Source: Phycisphaeraceae bacterium
GTDB lineage: Bacteria; Planctomycetota; Phycisphaerae; Phycisphaerales; Phycisphaeraceae
Direction of reading: 5' to 3'
DNA length: 64,000 nucleotides
NCBI GenBank assembly: GCA_029260655.1
Contig: JAJDCU010000053.1
Location: 1 to 64,000 of the forward strand
Shown piece after piece: positions 9,301-18,893 of the stretch; position 1 is the stretch's first letter, and the number at the start of each line of letters is the position of its first letter. The notes under the pieces are model-generated. The model was given only the letters and a program-made list of their open reading frames with translations. It was not told the origin of the DNA and searched no databases. The position numbers and the translations under genes were made by a program.

Positions 9301-9869
9301 CTATGATAGCAGCCGTAGGTCCACAAGCAGGATACACAAACCATTTCGTACTCATTCGTAGCGGCGCTGAGACGAGCCGCCAGACATGTCTACTCGCTAA
9401 CTTAAACTCATTTGCTTATGACTATTGCTCGCGACAAAAGATCGGTGGGATTACACTCAACTTCTTCATCGTCGAGCAGATCCCTACTCTCCCACCTGAC
9501 ACCTATGACGCTCCATGCCCGTGGGACCGCAAACAGACTTTGGAGGCTTGGATCAGTGAGCGGGTGTTGAAGCTTTCCTGTACGGCGGAGGACATGCTGC
9601 CGCTGGCAGAGGCGTGCGAGTTCACCGGAGGGAGTTTCAAGGCCGAGTACGGCGGGCGGCTGAACAAGTGGGACGAAGCCGAGCGGGCGCAGCTGATGGC
9701 CGAACTCGACGCCGCCTACTTCATCCTCTACGGGATCGACCGGAACGACGCGGCCTACATCCTCTCGACCTTCTCCGGGACGGACAAAAGCACACCGCTG
9801 ATCCCCGGATCATCCACGCTTGCCGAACACATCCTCGACACCTACGACCACTTCAAGGCCCACGGCTGA
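6375..9869 (+). CDS. Type IIG-like restriction-modification enzyme (Eco57I class)
   Basis: A 1164-residue single-chain nuclease and N6-adenine methyltransferase. The N-terminal part carries a PD-(D/E)xK-like site: D112 followed by E131-L-K133 in 'IAVIELKGP'. Methyltransferase motif I 'DPACGSGAF' lies near residue 485 and catalytic motif IV 'NPPW' near 623, typical of gamma-class enzymes. The C-terminal third should hold the target-recognition domain; its DNA (about 8620-9480) is visibly richer in A/T than the flanks. The start is TTG at 6375, seven bases after GGAG. It needs no separate restriction subunit and has no partner gene nearby. It ends 72 bases before tRNA-Ala, a usual edge for acquired DNA. 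The recognition site cannot be read from sequence. Confidence 0.88.
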   Translation: MPTSPARLFPDDSPAAARPPKADRLILDRFLPQYLPKSPLLDPGEIDRAHAILIRWADLESSGQLGQMHENQLQGEFLGDVFADALGYSRFCEGAGKWTLEQHHSLAGQEPDAILGHFQPNRPREPIAVIELKGPRVHPDRDRSNGRTAVQQCWDYLNSTPPTCRWGIVSNIVSFRLYERNSSPRRFEHFTLQSLRDRNTFCRFYFMLESRGLIESVADQPTRTANLLAQTNDRQRKIGNVLYETYAKNRLDLIRYLHFDLCHPQDQAIEMAQRLFDRVIFIAFCEDRQLLKPKTIERAYKDLPGFSAATNPRWQNFKSLFHFINVGDEEHDIPRYNGGLFSNHAVDDLDLPDEPWTDFFNTLGTFDFADEVNLDVLGHLFEQSITELEKIKESGVFGGNEEKARAFAEMPQATKRKRLGIYYTPPELTLRIVQYTVDELIEQRFVEAATRHGLPEDQARRGEVPDDAAYWAHCLAILKELKIVDPACGSGAFLFQAYEVLEHRYDQVIGFMQRLGAKNTDELRRHVPQFILNHNLYGVDLSPEAVEITQLALWIRSATPGQTLETLSHNIVHGNSLVHTQDPNAGGHPHGFDWHQRFPEVFDRTSEGRDTSEGGGGFDCVIGNPPWERIKLQEREFFSLPAPEIATATNAAKRRKLVAKLESDDPALYERYEDALKAADALLTYCRKSKQYPLTGKGDINTYAVFAELAHNIVAPTGRVGLLTPSGIASDKTTKDFFAAIAETNRLIRLYDFENKKVFFPDVHASFKFCILNFGGSDTHCEQADFVFFTHKIEELEDKKRHIALSGDDIKLLNPNTRTCPIFRGRRDAEITKAIYRRVPILIDRNRKGPTGNPWGITFKTMFHQTNDAEFFHEADDLETKGFKLDGNHWVKGKRVYLPLYEAKMVQAYDHRAASVLTDKHNWVRQGQTDKTEPVEHQNPEFCVVPRFWVDTSEVDLSDWGSLGFKDITSPTNQRTMIAAVGPQAGYTNHFVLIRSGAETSRQTCLLANLNSFAYDYCSRQKIGGITLNFFIVEQIPTLPPDTYDAPCPWDRKQTLEAWISERVLKLSCTAEDMLPLAEACEFTGGSFKAEYGGRLNKWDEAERAQLMAELDAAYFILYGIDRNDAAYILSTFSGTDKSTPLIPGSSTLAEHILDTYDHFKAHG

Positions 9870-9941
9870 CCCGCGTAACGGTGCCTAAACGGACCTGGGA
9901 TTTGACCGCTTCCCTGCCTGTCGCCACAATGCGTTGACTAT

Positions 9942-10014
9942 GGGGCCGTAGCTCAATTGGGAGAGCGCTGCGTTCGCAATGCAGAGGTTGTGGGTTCGAT
10001 CCCCGTCGGCTCCA
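9942..10014 (+). tRNA. tRNA-Ala (anticodon CGC)
   Basis: A full cloverleaf can be drawn: acceptor GGGGCCG/CGGCTCC, D-stem GCTC/GAGC, anticodon stem CTGCG/TGCAG around loop TTCGCAA, T-loop TTCGATC, discriminator A. CCA is not encoded. A run of six T follows at once. Confidence 0.95.
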
Positions 10015-10106
10015 TTTTTTCGGGTATCGCGGTTCGGGCATCGGGTATCGGTGGGTTTCCGTGGGCGGCACGGTCCTTTCTTTAATGGTTGGGCGGGGTT
10101 TGAAGC

Positions 10107-10588
10107 ATGAGTGATCCATCCAAGGACAGCGCCGCCGTATCGGATGGCGGCGGTGCCCCAGCTACACCGGTCAACACGCACGACCCTCGTATCCAGGCCT
10201 CGCTGAAGCGCTACTGGCGGGTGAATGTCACGCTGATGGCCGTGTTGCTGACCGCCTGGGCGGTGGTCGGGCTGGGCTGCGGGGTCTTGTTTGCGGACTG
10301 GCTGAACCAGTTCAAGCTGTTTGGCGGGTTCCCCCTTGGGTTCTGGTTCGCCCAGCAGGGCAGCATCATCGGGTTTGTGCTGATCATCCTGATCTACGCC
10401 CTGGCGATGAACCGGCTGGACAAAAAGCACCATGAGGAGCTGACCGGGCTGCGTAACGGGGCAAGTACCACGGACACCCCGGCCAAGGCCCTTCGGGCCA
10501 TGACCGGGCTTGAGAGTGACCGGGCCATGACCGGGCTTGAGAGTGACAAAGGTGTGGCCGGGGATGGGGAAGAAGGGGGCGCGGAATA

Positions 10589-10589
<1 letters not shown>
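10107..10589 (+). CDS. DUF4212 small subunit of sodium/solute symporter
   Basis: A 160-residue protein with two membrane segments (about residues 40-62 and 82-105) and the family signature 'RYWRVNVTLM...GFWFAQQGSI...MNRLDKKHHEE'. DUF4212 proteins are encoded directly before ActP-like symporters (the VC_2705 type) and are thought to be their small subunit. Here the stop overlaps the start of the next gene as TAATG. The C-terminal tail holds a duplicated nine-residue unit, AMTGLESDR, not expected in the family. Uptake of acetate or a similar monocarboxylate is inferred from the family. Confidence 0.88.
10494..10547 (+). repeat. Two exact 27-bp tandem units inside the DUF4212 gene
   Basis: CGGGCCATGACCGGGCTTGA plus seven further bases occurs twice back to back, with no mismatch. 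It encodes AMTGLESDR twice in the cytoplasmic tail. The identity of the copies suggests a recent slip. Confidence 0.9.
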
Positions 10590-12535
<1,946 letters not shown>

Positions 12536-12554
12536 CCGCTATCGAGGAAAAAGG

Positions 12555-13661
12555 TTACCGGCGAGATAACTGCGCCCGGCGCAATAAAACCAACGTCTCC
12601 TGGATACGCTGGTGGGTCTTGTGTGATGCGATGACGATCAACATATCGTCGTAAAACGAAACCGACCCGTCGTTGAAATCATCAAGAAGGATGCGCATCA
12701 ATTCCATGAGTTCTTCTTCATGAGTCGTATACGGCTTGGCTGAACTGGCCCTACCCATACCCCGTGCGTCCCCATAACCTGAGCCTTCACCCCCATCGCC
12801 CCCCATCGCGCGACCGTATCCGCCGGCCGCGCCGTACGGCCCAGCCCCGAAACCGTCTTGCCTCTGCGCGGAAGCCGACTGCCGCACACGATCGATAAGG
12901 TCGATGCAGTCGTAGATACGCACTACGCGCAGCCCATCGATATCCGCTTTACTGGAGATCACGACCACGCCATCGATCACGGCGAAGTCAAACACCTCCC
13001 CTGAATGGTTTGCACTGGGATTTAACAATTGAAGCACAAGAGAGAGCGCGGTCTCGGCGGGCGTGTCATTGAGCGTCAGCGAGATTAGGGTATCGATATC
13101 GGCACCACCGGCTTCCAGGGCCGACCAGTTCACGAACACATTCACTCCTGTAGTGTCTCGGAAGTAGTCAAAGACGTCCTCCAGACTGTTCTCGTCGAAT
13201 GCAACCGGTATCCGCTGAGTGAACTGCTTGCGCGCCGGGTCTCGCTCCCCAGCTGTGATCACGGGCGCATCGGGCAGCCTGTCCGCTGAGACCGCATCTT
13301 CGGCATGCGTCAGGGTCGGCCCGGATACTCCGGGGCGGTTCTGTGGCAGCATGTAGAGGAACGTCAAGGCGATCAACGAGGCGGCGGCGAGTGCTCCGAT
13401 GCTGGTTCTCATGATACGTCTCCTTAGGGTGTGCTGGCGTGTGATGCGTGAGAACTGATCCGCGAGCCCGGCGGCATCACCGAACTCCTCAACCGCGGCG
13501 TGGATCGCCTGCTCCCGGTCAAGTCCCTGGGCCATCAACTCTTCGAGCCGGGCCTCCATGTGGTCCCGCAACTCGTCGGCGATCGCTTCGCGTTGCGCCT
13601 CGCTAAGCCGAAGCAGCTTGGCGATCAACTTCAGATAGACCTCAAACTCTTGTTCTGACAT
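12555..13661 (-). CDS. Membrane protein with HAAS-like N-terminus and STN-like domain, PadR-linked
   Basis: A 368-residue protein. Residues 1-75 ('LRLSEAQREAIADELRDHMEARLEELMAQGLDRE...' read in parts) match the helical alpha-1/HAAS-type cytoplasmic region found beside PadR repressors. One membrane segment follows at about 88-106. The outer part, about 150-250, contains 'VFDYFRDTTGVNVFVNW' and 'SLTLNDTPAETALSLVLQLL', resembling the secretin/TonB short N-terminal (STN) fold. A Gly-rich stretch at 290-325 precedes the C-terminal tail. It starts 34 bases after the padR stop, so the two form one transcript. Function is unknown; a membrane sensor or anti-factor is a guess. Confidence 0.75.
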   Translation of the reverse strand: MSEQEFEVYLKLIAKLLRLSEAQREAIADELRDHMEARLEELMAQGLDREQAIHAAVEEFGDAAGLADQFSRITRQHTLRRRIMRTSIGALAAASLIALTFLYMLPQNRPGVSGPTLTHAEDAVSADRLPDAPVITAGERDPARKQFTQRIPVAFDENSLEDVFDYFRDTTGVNVFVNWSALEAGGADIDTLISLTLNDTPAETALSLVLQLLNPSANHSGEVFDFAVIDGVVVISSKADIDGLRVVRIYDCIDLIDRVRQSASAQRQDGFGAGPYGAAGGYGRAMGGDGGEGSGYGDARGMGRASSAKPYTTHEEELMELMRILLDDFNDGSVSFYDDMLIVIASHKTHQRIQETLVLLRRAQLSRR

Positions 13662-13695
13662 GGCTTGGCCTCCAGAATGGCTATAACCGTACTAT

Positions 13696-14049
13696 CTACT
13701 TCGCGGGCAGCGCCTGAAGCGCCGGTGTCAGTAATTGTTGGATGCAAGCGACATACCGATCCCACTGCGCGGCCTGGGATCGGATCCTGCGCCGGCCTGC
13801 GGCGGTCAACTCGTACCACTTGCGCTTACGCCCGGTGCTATGATCCCATTTGCTTTTAATCACGCTGGCCGCTTCCAGACGGTGTAACAGTGGATACAGC
13901 GTCCCCGCCTGAAGTTTCACCGTACCGTCGCTGGCCTCGCGGACCCGCTTCTGGATCAGGTAGCCGTACTTCGATCCGTCGGCGAGGACCGACAGCACCA
14001 TCAGGTCTAAGCTGCCCCGCATCAATTCACGTTCAAATCGTTCAGACAT
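13696..14049 (-). CDS. PadR-family transcriptional repressor
   Basis: A 117-residue winged-helix protein of the short PadR class: 'RGSLDLMVLSVLADGSKYGYLIQKRV' begins the DNA-binding part, and 'LQAGTLYPLLHRLEAASVIKSKW' and 'GRKRKWYELTAAGRRRI' are the recognition helix and wing typical of the family. It heads a two-gene minus-strand operon with the HAAS/STN membrane protein and has an AT-rich palindrome just upstream, so it probably represses its own transcript. The inducer is unknown. Confidence 0.93.
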   Translation of the reverse strand: MSERFERELMRGSLDLMVLSVLADGSKYGYLIQKRVREASDGTVKLQAGTLYPLLHRLEAASVIKSKWDHSTGRKRKWYELTAAGRRRIRSQAAQWDRYVACIQQLLTPALQALPAK

Positions 14050-14074
14050 GACTGTATCGCCTTTCCTCGGTACC

Positions 14075-14107
14075 TATCGTACAACAATATATCGTTGTGC
14101 GATATAT
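14075..14107. promoter_or_regulatory. Palindromic operator upstream of padR
   Basis: Two overlapping palindromes occur in this AT-rich stretch: ATATATCG-TTGTG-CGATATAT is perfect (14087-14107), and TATCGTACAAC with GTTGTGCGATA has one mismatch (14075-14104). They begin 26 bases before the padR start. A site of this form is what PadR dimers usually bind. Confidence 0.7.
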
Positions 14108-14285
14108 ATGTCAAGAACCTTTTTCATGTTGTTCACTAATCAAGCTCCAGAAATAACCACAAAGTCTGGCAACCCTCTGCCAGCCAATGATCCCGCCATC
14201 GTCGGACCACAGTTACGATCCGACAAGTCTTTATGGGATAGAGGCTTGGAGACAATCCTCCGGCACCCGGACCGGTCGGCCCTGC

Positions 14286-14314
14286 TTGACGTGGGCGTGT
14301 GGGACCACTAACCT
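14286..14314 (+). promoter_or_regulatory. Candidate sigma-70 promoter of the rpmF-plsX-fab cluster
   Basis: TTGACG and TAACCT are spaced by 17 bases, about 95 bases before rpmF. The rest of 14108-14409 shows no gene. Confidence 0.45.
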
Positions 14315-14409
14315 TCGCGATTCGGGATTCCAGGCAGAAAGCCCACAGCCGGCCGGCGGGATGATGTGGCCGGTGTACTGTCCAGAACTCATACTGAGGA
14401 TGCCAAGCG

Positions 14410-14592
14410 ATGTTACCCGTTCAACGCCAGACCAGGACCCAGGGCCGTAAGCGCAGGTCACACGACGCGCTTAAGCCCGTGCATGTCGCCAGTTGCCCCA
14501 ACTGCGGCAGCGCCCGGCTGCCCCACACCGCGTGCAACGAATGCGGCTACGTCCGCCCGGGTCTGAAGCTCAGCCTGTCCAAGGAAGACTAA
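14410..14592 (+). CDS. rpmF: 50S ribosomal protein L32
   Basis: A 60-residue protein with the L32 core 'GRKRRSHDALKP' and a four-cysteine zinc ribbon, CPNC and CNEC spaced as in zinc-binding L32 forms. GAGG stands 11 bases before the ATG. L32 directly before plsX and the fab genes is the classical bacterial order, linking ribosome and membrane synthesis. The N-terminus (MLPVQRQTRTQ) differs from the common AVPKRR start but has the same length and charge. Confidence 0.93.
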   Translation: MLPVQRQTRTQGRKRRSHDALKPVHVASCPNCGSARLPHTACNECGYVRPGLKLSLSKED

Positions 14593-14596
14593 ACCC

Positions 14597-15625
14597 GTGC
14601 GCATTGCTATCGATGTCATGGGGGGAGACCACGCCCCCGACACGATCCTGGCCGGCGCTCTGGACGCGGTCGATCTGCTGTCGCCCGGCGACCAGCTCGT
14701 TCTGGTCGGCGACGGGCAGGTTATCCATGAAGACTTATCCGAGCGCGGGCTAACCGGCGATGATCGGATCGAGGTCGTCGAAACAACGCAGGTCATCGAG
14801 ATGGGCGAGTCGCCGATTTCGGCGCTGCGGAGCAAGCCCGACAGCTCCCTGGTGCGGATGGCCGAGCTGGGCAGCAAGAAGGCCGGGGACAAGCGCTGCG
14901 ATGTGGTTATCAGCGCAGGAAACACCGGCGCCTGTGTCGCGGCCGCCCAGATGGCGATGCGCCGTCTGCCGGGCGTGCACCGCCCAGGTGTCGCGGTGCC
15001 TGTGCCAACGTTCTTCGGCCCGATCGTCCTATGCGATGTCGGCGCCAACCCCGAGCCCCGCCCCACCCACCTGTACCAATACGCCCAGATGGCCAGCGTC
15101 TACGCCCACCGGGTCATGGGCGTGGAAAACCCCCGCGTCGCGTTGATGTCGATCGGGGGCGAAGAGGGCAAGGGCAACGCGCTGACGCGCGAGACCCACA
15201 AGCTGATGAAGGCCGACGCCTCGTTGAACTATGTCGGGTACGTCGAGGGGCGGGACCTGTTTGCCAACAAGGCCGATGTGATCGCCACGGAGGGGTTCAC
15301 CGGGAACGTCGTGATCAAGCTCGCCGAGGGCCTGGCGGCGGGGCTGTTCAAGACGATCGCGCATGAGATCTTCGAGATCGACCCGGAGCTGGCGATGAAG
15401 TTCGAACCGATCGTCAAGCGGATCTACGCCAAACACGACTACCACGAGTACGGCGGGGCGCCGCTGCTTGGCGCGAACGGGACATGTATGATCTGTCACG
15501 GCTCCAGCGAGTCCCGGACGGTCACGGCGGCGGTGAAGGCGGCCATCGCCTACACCCAGCACCAGGTCAACGAGGGGATCGTCGAGGCGCTGGCCAACGC
15601 GGGCTCCCCCGAGGTGACGGTATGA
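14597..15625 (+). CDS. plsX: Phosphate acyltransferase PlsX
   Basis: A 342-residue protein that would make acyl-phosphate from acyl-ACP, the first step towards phosphatidic acid through PlsY. It opens 'IAIDVMGGDHAPDTILAGA', and 'SAGNTGACVAAA' and 'TEGFTGNVVIKLAEG' are family blocks. The length is normal. Translation starts at GTG, preceded by AAGGAAG inside the end of rpmF. Its stop overlaps the fabH start (ATGA). Confidence 0.97.
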   Translation: MRIAIDVMGGDHAPDTILAGALDAVDLLSPGDQLVLVGDGQVIHEDLSERGLTGDDRIEVVETTQVIEMGESPISALRSKPDSSLVRMAELGSKKAGDKRCDVVISAGNTGACVAAAQMAMRRLPGVHRPGVAVPVPTFFGPIVLCDVGANPEPRPTHLYQYAQMASVYAHRVMGVENPRVALMSIGGEEGKGNALTRETHKLMKADASLNYVGYVEGRDLFANKADVIATEGFTGNVVIKLAEGLAAGLFKTIAHEIFEIDPELAMKFEPIVKRIYAKHDYHEYGGAPLLGANGTCMICHGSSESRTVTAAVKAAIAYTQHQVNEGIVEALANAGSPEVTV

Positions 15626-16629
15626 CATCCAAGAATGCCCCCCCCGCGGGTATCCGCATCGCCGGCACGGGCATGGCGGTGCCGCCGCGGAAGGTTTCCA
15701 ATGACGACCTTGCCAAGTTCGTTGATACCTCCGACGAATGGATCCGCCCGCGCACCGGGATCGTGACCCGCTACCTCAGCGACGACAAGCAGCTCACCAG
15801 CGACCTGGCGGCTCAGGCCGTCACCGACGCCGTCAGCAACGCCGGGCTCAAACCGACGGACCTGGACCTGCTGGTCTGCGCAACCATGACACCGGACGTG
15901 ATCTGCCCTGCGACGGCGTGCCGGGTGGTCGACAAGATCGGGGCCGTCCCCTGCGGCGCGATGGACCTGAACCTGGCGTGCACCGGGCTGGTCGCCGGAC
16001 TTTCGATCGCCGCGAACTTCATCCAGAGCGGCGCTTACAAACATATCGCCGTTGTCGGCGCCGACCGGCTCAGCACGATCGTCAACTGGGACGATCGGCG
16101 GACCTGCGTGCTCTTCGGCGATGCCGCCGGGGCCGTGGTCGTCAGCGCCTCGGACAACCCCGACCAGCGGTGTCTATACCAACAGCTCAACTCCGACGGC
16201 GGGATGGGTGACGCCCTGTACGTCCCCCGCAGCGAGCAAGACATCCCGCAAGGCGGTCACGAGGGATTCAACGGCAAGTACGACACCCTCCAGATGAATG
16301 GCCGGGAGGTCTACAAGTTCGCGGTCCACGCCCTGCAGGACTGTGTCAAGGACGCACTGAAGCATACCGGGCTGGCCCCCGACGACATCAAGATGGTCAT
16401 CCCCCATCAGTCCAACATCCGCATGCTCACCAGCGCCTGGAAGAAGCTGGGCTTCCCGGACGACAAGATCTACATCAACATCGACCGGTTCGGAAACACC
16501 TCGGCGGCGAGCATCGGCCTGTGCCTGCATGAATTGACCGAGCAGGGCCGGCTCGAAGAAGGCGACTACGTGATCTTCGTCGCCCAGGGCGGGGGGCTGA
16601 CCTGGGGTGCCAGCCTCTGGCAGCTATGA
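15622..16629 (+). CDS. fabH: Beta-ketoacyl-ACP synthase III
   Basis: A 335-residue thiolase-fold enzyme that starts chains by condensing acetyl-CoA with malonyl-ACP. The catalytic triad is visible: C120 in 'LACTGL', H262 in 'IPHQSN' and N292 in 'FGNTSAAS'. The start at 15622 overlaps the plsX stop and gives the normal N-terminus 'IRIAGTGMAVP'; upstream in-frame codons belong to plsX. The usual 'EWI..RTGI' signature appears as EWIRPRTGI. Confidence 0.96.
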   Translation: MTSKNAPPAGIRIAGTGMAVPPRKVSNDDLAKFVDTSDEWIRPRTGIVTRYLSDDKQLTSDLAAQAVTDAVSNAGLKPTDLDLLVCATMTPDVICPATACRVVDKIGAVPCGAMDLNLACTGLVAGLSIAANFIQSGAYKHIAVVGADRLSTIVNWDDRRTCVLFGDAAGAVVVSASDNPDQRCLYQQLNSDGGMGDALYVPRSEQDIPQGGHEGFNGKYDTLQMNGREVYKFAVHALQDCVKDALKHTGLAPDDIKMVIPHQSNIRMLTSAWKKLGFPDDKIYINIDRFGNTSAASIGLCLHELTEQGRLEEGDYVIFVAQGGGLTWGASLWQL

Positions 16630-16678
16630 CCGCACCGCTTGCGATCCGGGCCAACCTCTACTATTACCCTCATTTAAT

Positions 16679-17620
16679 ATGAGCAACGACCCCAACACGA
16701 CTGTCCTGCTTTGTCCCGGCCAGGGTGCACAGCATGTCGGCATGGCCAAGGCCTGGCACGATGCCCGCCCTGTCGCCGCGGACACCTTCCGGCAGGCGGG
16801 TGATGCCCTGGGCTTCGACCTGGGCAAGCTCTGCTTCGAGGGCCCGGAAGACCAGCTAAACCGCACGGACATGGCGCAGGTCGCGATCTACACGGCCTCG
16901 GTCGCCTGCCATAGGGCGCTGGTCGAGACCGGCGTGGTCGACGATGGCCAACTCACCGCCGGGCTGAGCCTCGGTGAGTTCACAGCCCTGCACCTGGCAG
17001 GCGCCTTCGACTTCCTGACCGGTCTGGAACTGGTCAAGCTCAGAGGCCAGGCGATGCAGGACGCCGCGGAGCTGACCGAGTCGAGCATGGTCGCGCTGGT
17101 CGGCGCGGACGAGGCCCAGGCGCTGGCGCTTTGCGAAGAAGCGCTTGACGACCTTGAAAACCAGGGCGATGAGGTGCTGGTCCCGGCCAACTTCAACTGC
17201 CCGGGGCAGGTGGTGATCAGCGGATCGCTCAAGGCCTGCGAGCGAGGCGAAGCGGTGGCGGACAAGATGGGCCTGCGCTCGACCCAGCTCCCCGTCGCGG
17301 GGGCGTTCCATTCGCCGTTGATGCAGCCGGCCGCCGACCGTCTTGCCGAGGCGCTGGACCGAGCTGACTGGCAACCCCCCCGCGCCGAGGTGATGTCCAA
17401 TGTGACCGCCGAGCCCCACGGGGATGACATCGGATCGATCAAGAAGCGGCTGGTCGAGCAGCTTACGCATCCGGTGAGGTGGTCTAAGTCGATGCAGCAT
17501 GTGATCGAGACATACCCTAAGGCGAGGCTGATCGAGTTGGCGCCCGGCAAGGTCCTGTCCGGGCTGATGAGGCGGATCGACCGCAAGACGAAGGTCGAGA
17601 ACTTCGCGGCCCCGGGTTGA
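16679..17620 (+). CDS. fabD: Malonyl-CoA:ACP transacylase
   Basis: A 313-residue enzyme that loads malonate onto ACP. Nucleophile S97 sits in 'GLSLGEF' and catalytic H211 in 'AFHSPL'. The residue before the serine is Leu rather than the His of many bacteria; GLSLGE is also known from plant enzymes. The ATG at 16679 is preferred because it gives the standard start 'TVLLCPGQGAQ'; an in-frame ATG at 16607 lies inside fabH. No strong Shine-Dalgarno is seen. Confidence 0.95.
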   Translation: MSNDPNTTVLLCPGQGAQHVGMAKAWHDARPVAADTFRQAGDALGFDLGKLCFEGPEDQLNRTDMAQVAIYTASVACHRALVETGVVDDGQLTAGLSLGEFTALHLAGAFDFLTGLELVKLRGQAMQDAAELTESSMVALVGADEAQALALCEEALDDLENQGDEVLVPANFNCPGQVVISGSLKACERGEAVADKMGLRSTQLPVAGAFHSPLMQPAADRLAEALDRADWQPPRAEVMSNVTAEPHGDDIGSIKKRLVEQLTHPVRWSKSMQHVIETYPKARLIELAPGKVLSGLMRRIDRKTKVENFAAPG

Positions 17621-17666
17621 CAAGCACGGCGACAGTGCCAAGTATCATCACCACGGAATTATAGAT

Positions 17667-18416
17667 ATGGCTGAAAAAACCGAACAGCGTGTTGCGATCG
17701 TCACCGGCGCCAGCCGGGGGATCGGTCAAGCCATCGCCCAGGCGTTGGGCGGGCAGGGCCGGCACGTCGTGTGTGTAGCGCGTAACGCCGAGAAGCTGGA
17801 CGCGGTCGCAAAATCGATCCAGGACGCCGGGGGCCTGGCGTCGGTCAAGACCTGTGACATGAGCGACGCCGCCGCGATCACCGAGCTGATCGAGTCGGTC
17901 GCCAGCGAGCACGGCCGGCTTGACATCCTGATCAACAACGCGGGGATCACCCGGGACAACCTGCTCTTGCGGATGAGCGACGAGGAATTCGACGAGGTGA
18001 TCCAGACGAACCTGCGGGGTGTGTTCGTGGCCTGCCGGGCAGCGCTGCGTCCGATGATGCGTGGCAAGTGGGGCCGGGTCATCAATATCGGGTCAGTCTC
18101 CGGGCTGGTCGGCAACGCGGGCCAGGCCAATTACGCGGCCGCCAAGGCCGCCCTTTCGGGGTTCACCCGGTCGCTGGGCAAGGAAATGGCCGCGAAGAAC
18201 ATCACCGCCAACGTCGTCGCACCCGGGTTTATCCAGACCGATATGACGGATATCCTGCCCCAGCCGGTCAAGGACGCGGCGCAAAAAGCCATCCCGCTCG
18301 CCCGGTTCGGTCAGCCCGGGGAGATCGCCTCGGCGGTGGCCTACCTCGCCAGCGAGGACGCCGGATACGTCACCGGGCAAGTCCTGGCCGTCGACGGCGG
18401 CATGACCATGTGCTGA
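17667..18416 (+). CDS. fabG: 3-oxoacyl-ACP reductase
   Basis: A 249-residue short-chain dehydrogenase that reduces 3-oxoacyl-ACP with NADPH. The cofactor loop 'TGASRGIGQAIA' is near residue 14, the structural 'NNAGI' near 91, and the catalytic set S143, Y156 and K160 is complete. The tail 'YVTGQVLAVDGGMTM' is typical of FabG. It stands 46 bases after fabD in the same transcript. Confidence 0.96.
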   Translation: MAEKTEQRVAIVTGASRGIGQAIAQALGGQGRHVVCVARNAEKLDAVAKSIQDAGGLASVKTCDMSDAAAITELIESVASEHGRLDILINNAGITRDNLLLRMSDEEFDEVIQTNLRGVFVACRAALRPMMRGKWGRVINIGSVSGLVGNAGQANYAAAKAALSGFTRSLGKEMAAKNITANVVAPGFIQTDMTDILPQPVKDAAQKAIPLARFGQPGEIASAVAYLASEDAGYVTGQVLAVDGGMTMC

Positions 18417-18444
18417 CGCGGTTTACACACCCAATATGACCGGT

Positions 18445-18473
18445 TTGGCACCGCCGCCGGGTAACGATATAGT
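18445..18473 (+). promoter_or_regulatory. Candidate internal promoter for acpP
   Basis: TTGGCA and TATAGT with a 17-base spacer, in the only sizeable gap of the fab cluster. A separate promoter would fit the high demand for acyl carrier protein. GGAG follows before the acpP start. Confidence 0.6.
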
Positions 18474-18544
18474 CCAGCATCAAGAAACCGGCCAAGAGCC
18501 CCCACCGCCGTGCCCCCCCGGGCGGCGACAAGGAGACTAAAGTT

Positions 18545-18790
18545 ATGGATGAACAGGAAGTCCAGGAAAAAGTCATCTCGATCGTTGCCGAGCAGATGGG
18601 CGTCGATAAGGGCGAGATCAACCGTGATACAAACTTCGTCAACGACCTCAACGCCGACAGCCTCGACACCGTCGAGCTGGTGATGGAGTTCGAGGACGAG
18701 TTCGAGACCTCGATCCCCGACGAGCACGCCGAGAAGATCCAGACGGTCGGCCAGGCGATCGAGTTTATCATCAAGGAAAGCGCCAAGTAA
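18545..18790 (+). CDS. acpP: Acyl carrier protein
   Basis: An 81-residue acidic protein. S39 in '[16 protein letters not shown]' is the phosphopantetheine attachment site. The length and helix pattern are normal. An AAGGAGAC site lies just upstream. It is placed between fabG and fabF as in most bacteria. Confidence 0.98.
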   Translation: MDEQEVQEKVISIVAEQMGVDKGEINRDTNFVNDLNADSLDTVELVMEFEDEFETSIPDEHAEKIQTVGQAIEFIIKESAK

Positions 18791-18893
18791 GCGTCTGCCC
18801 GACGTGACCGACGCCTTCCCAGACGCCAACGTGCACGGGGCATCCACATGCCCGTCTGGGCAAGCTGCACGTCGCCCTGCCATCTGATAGGAC

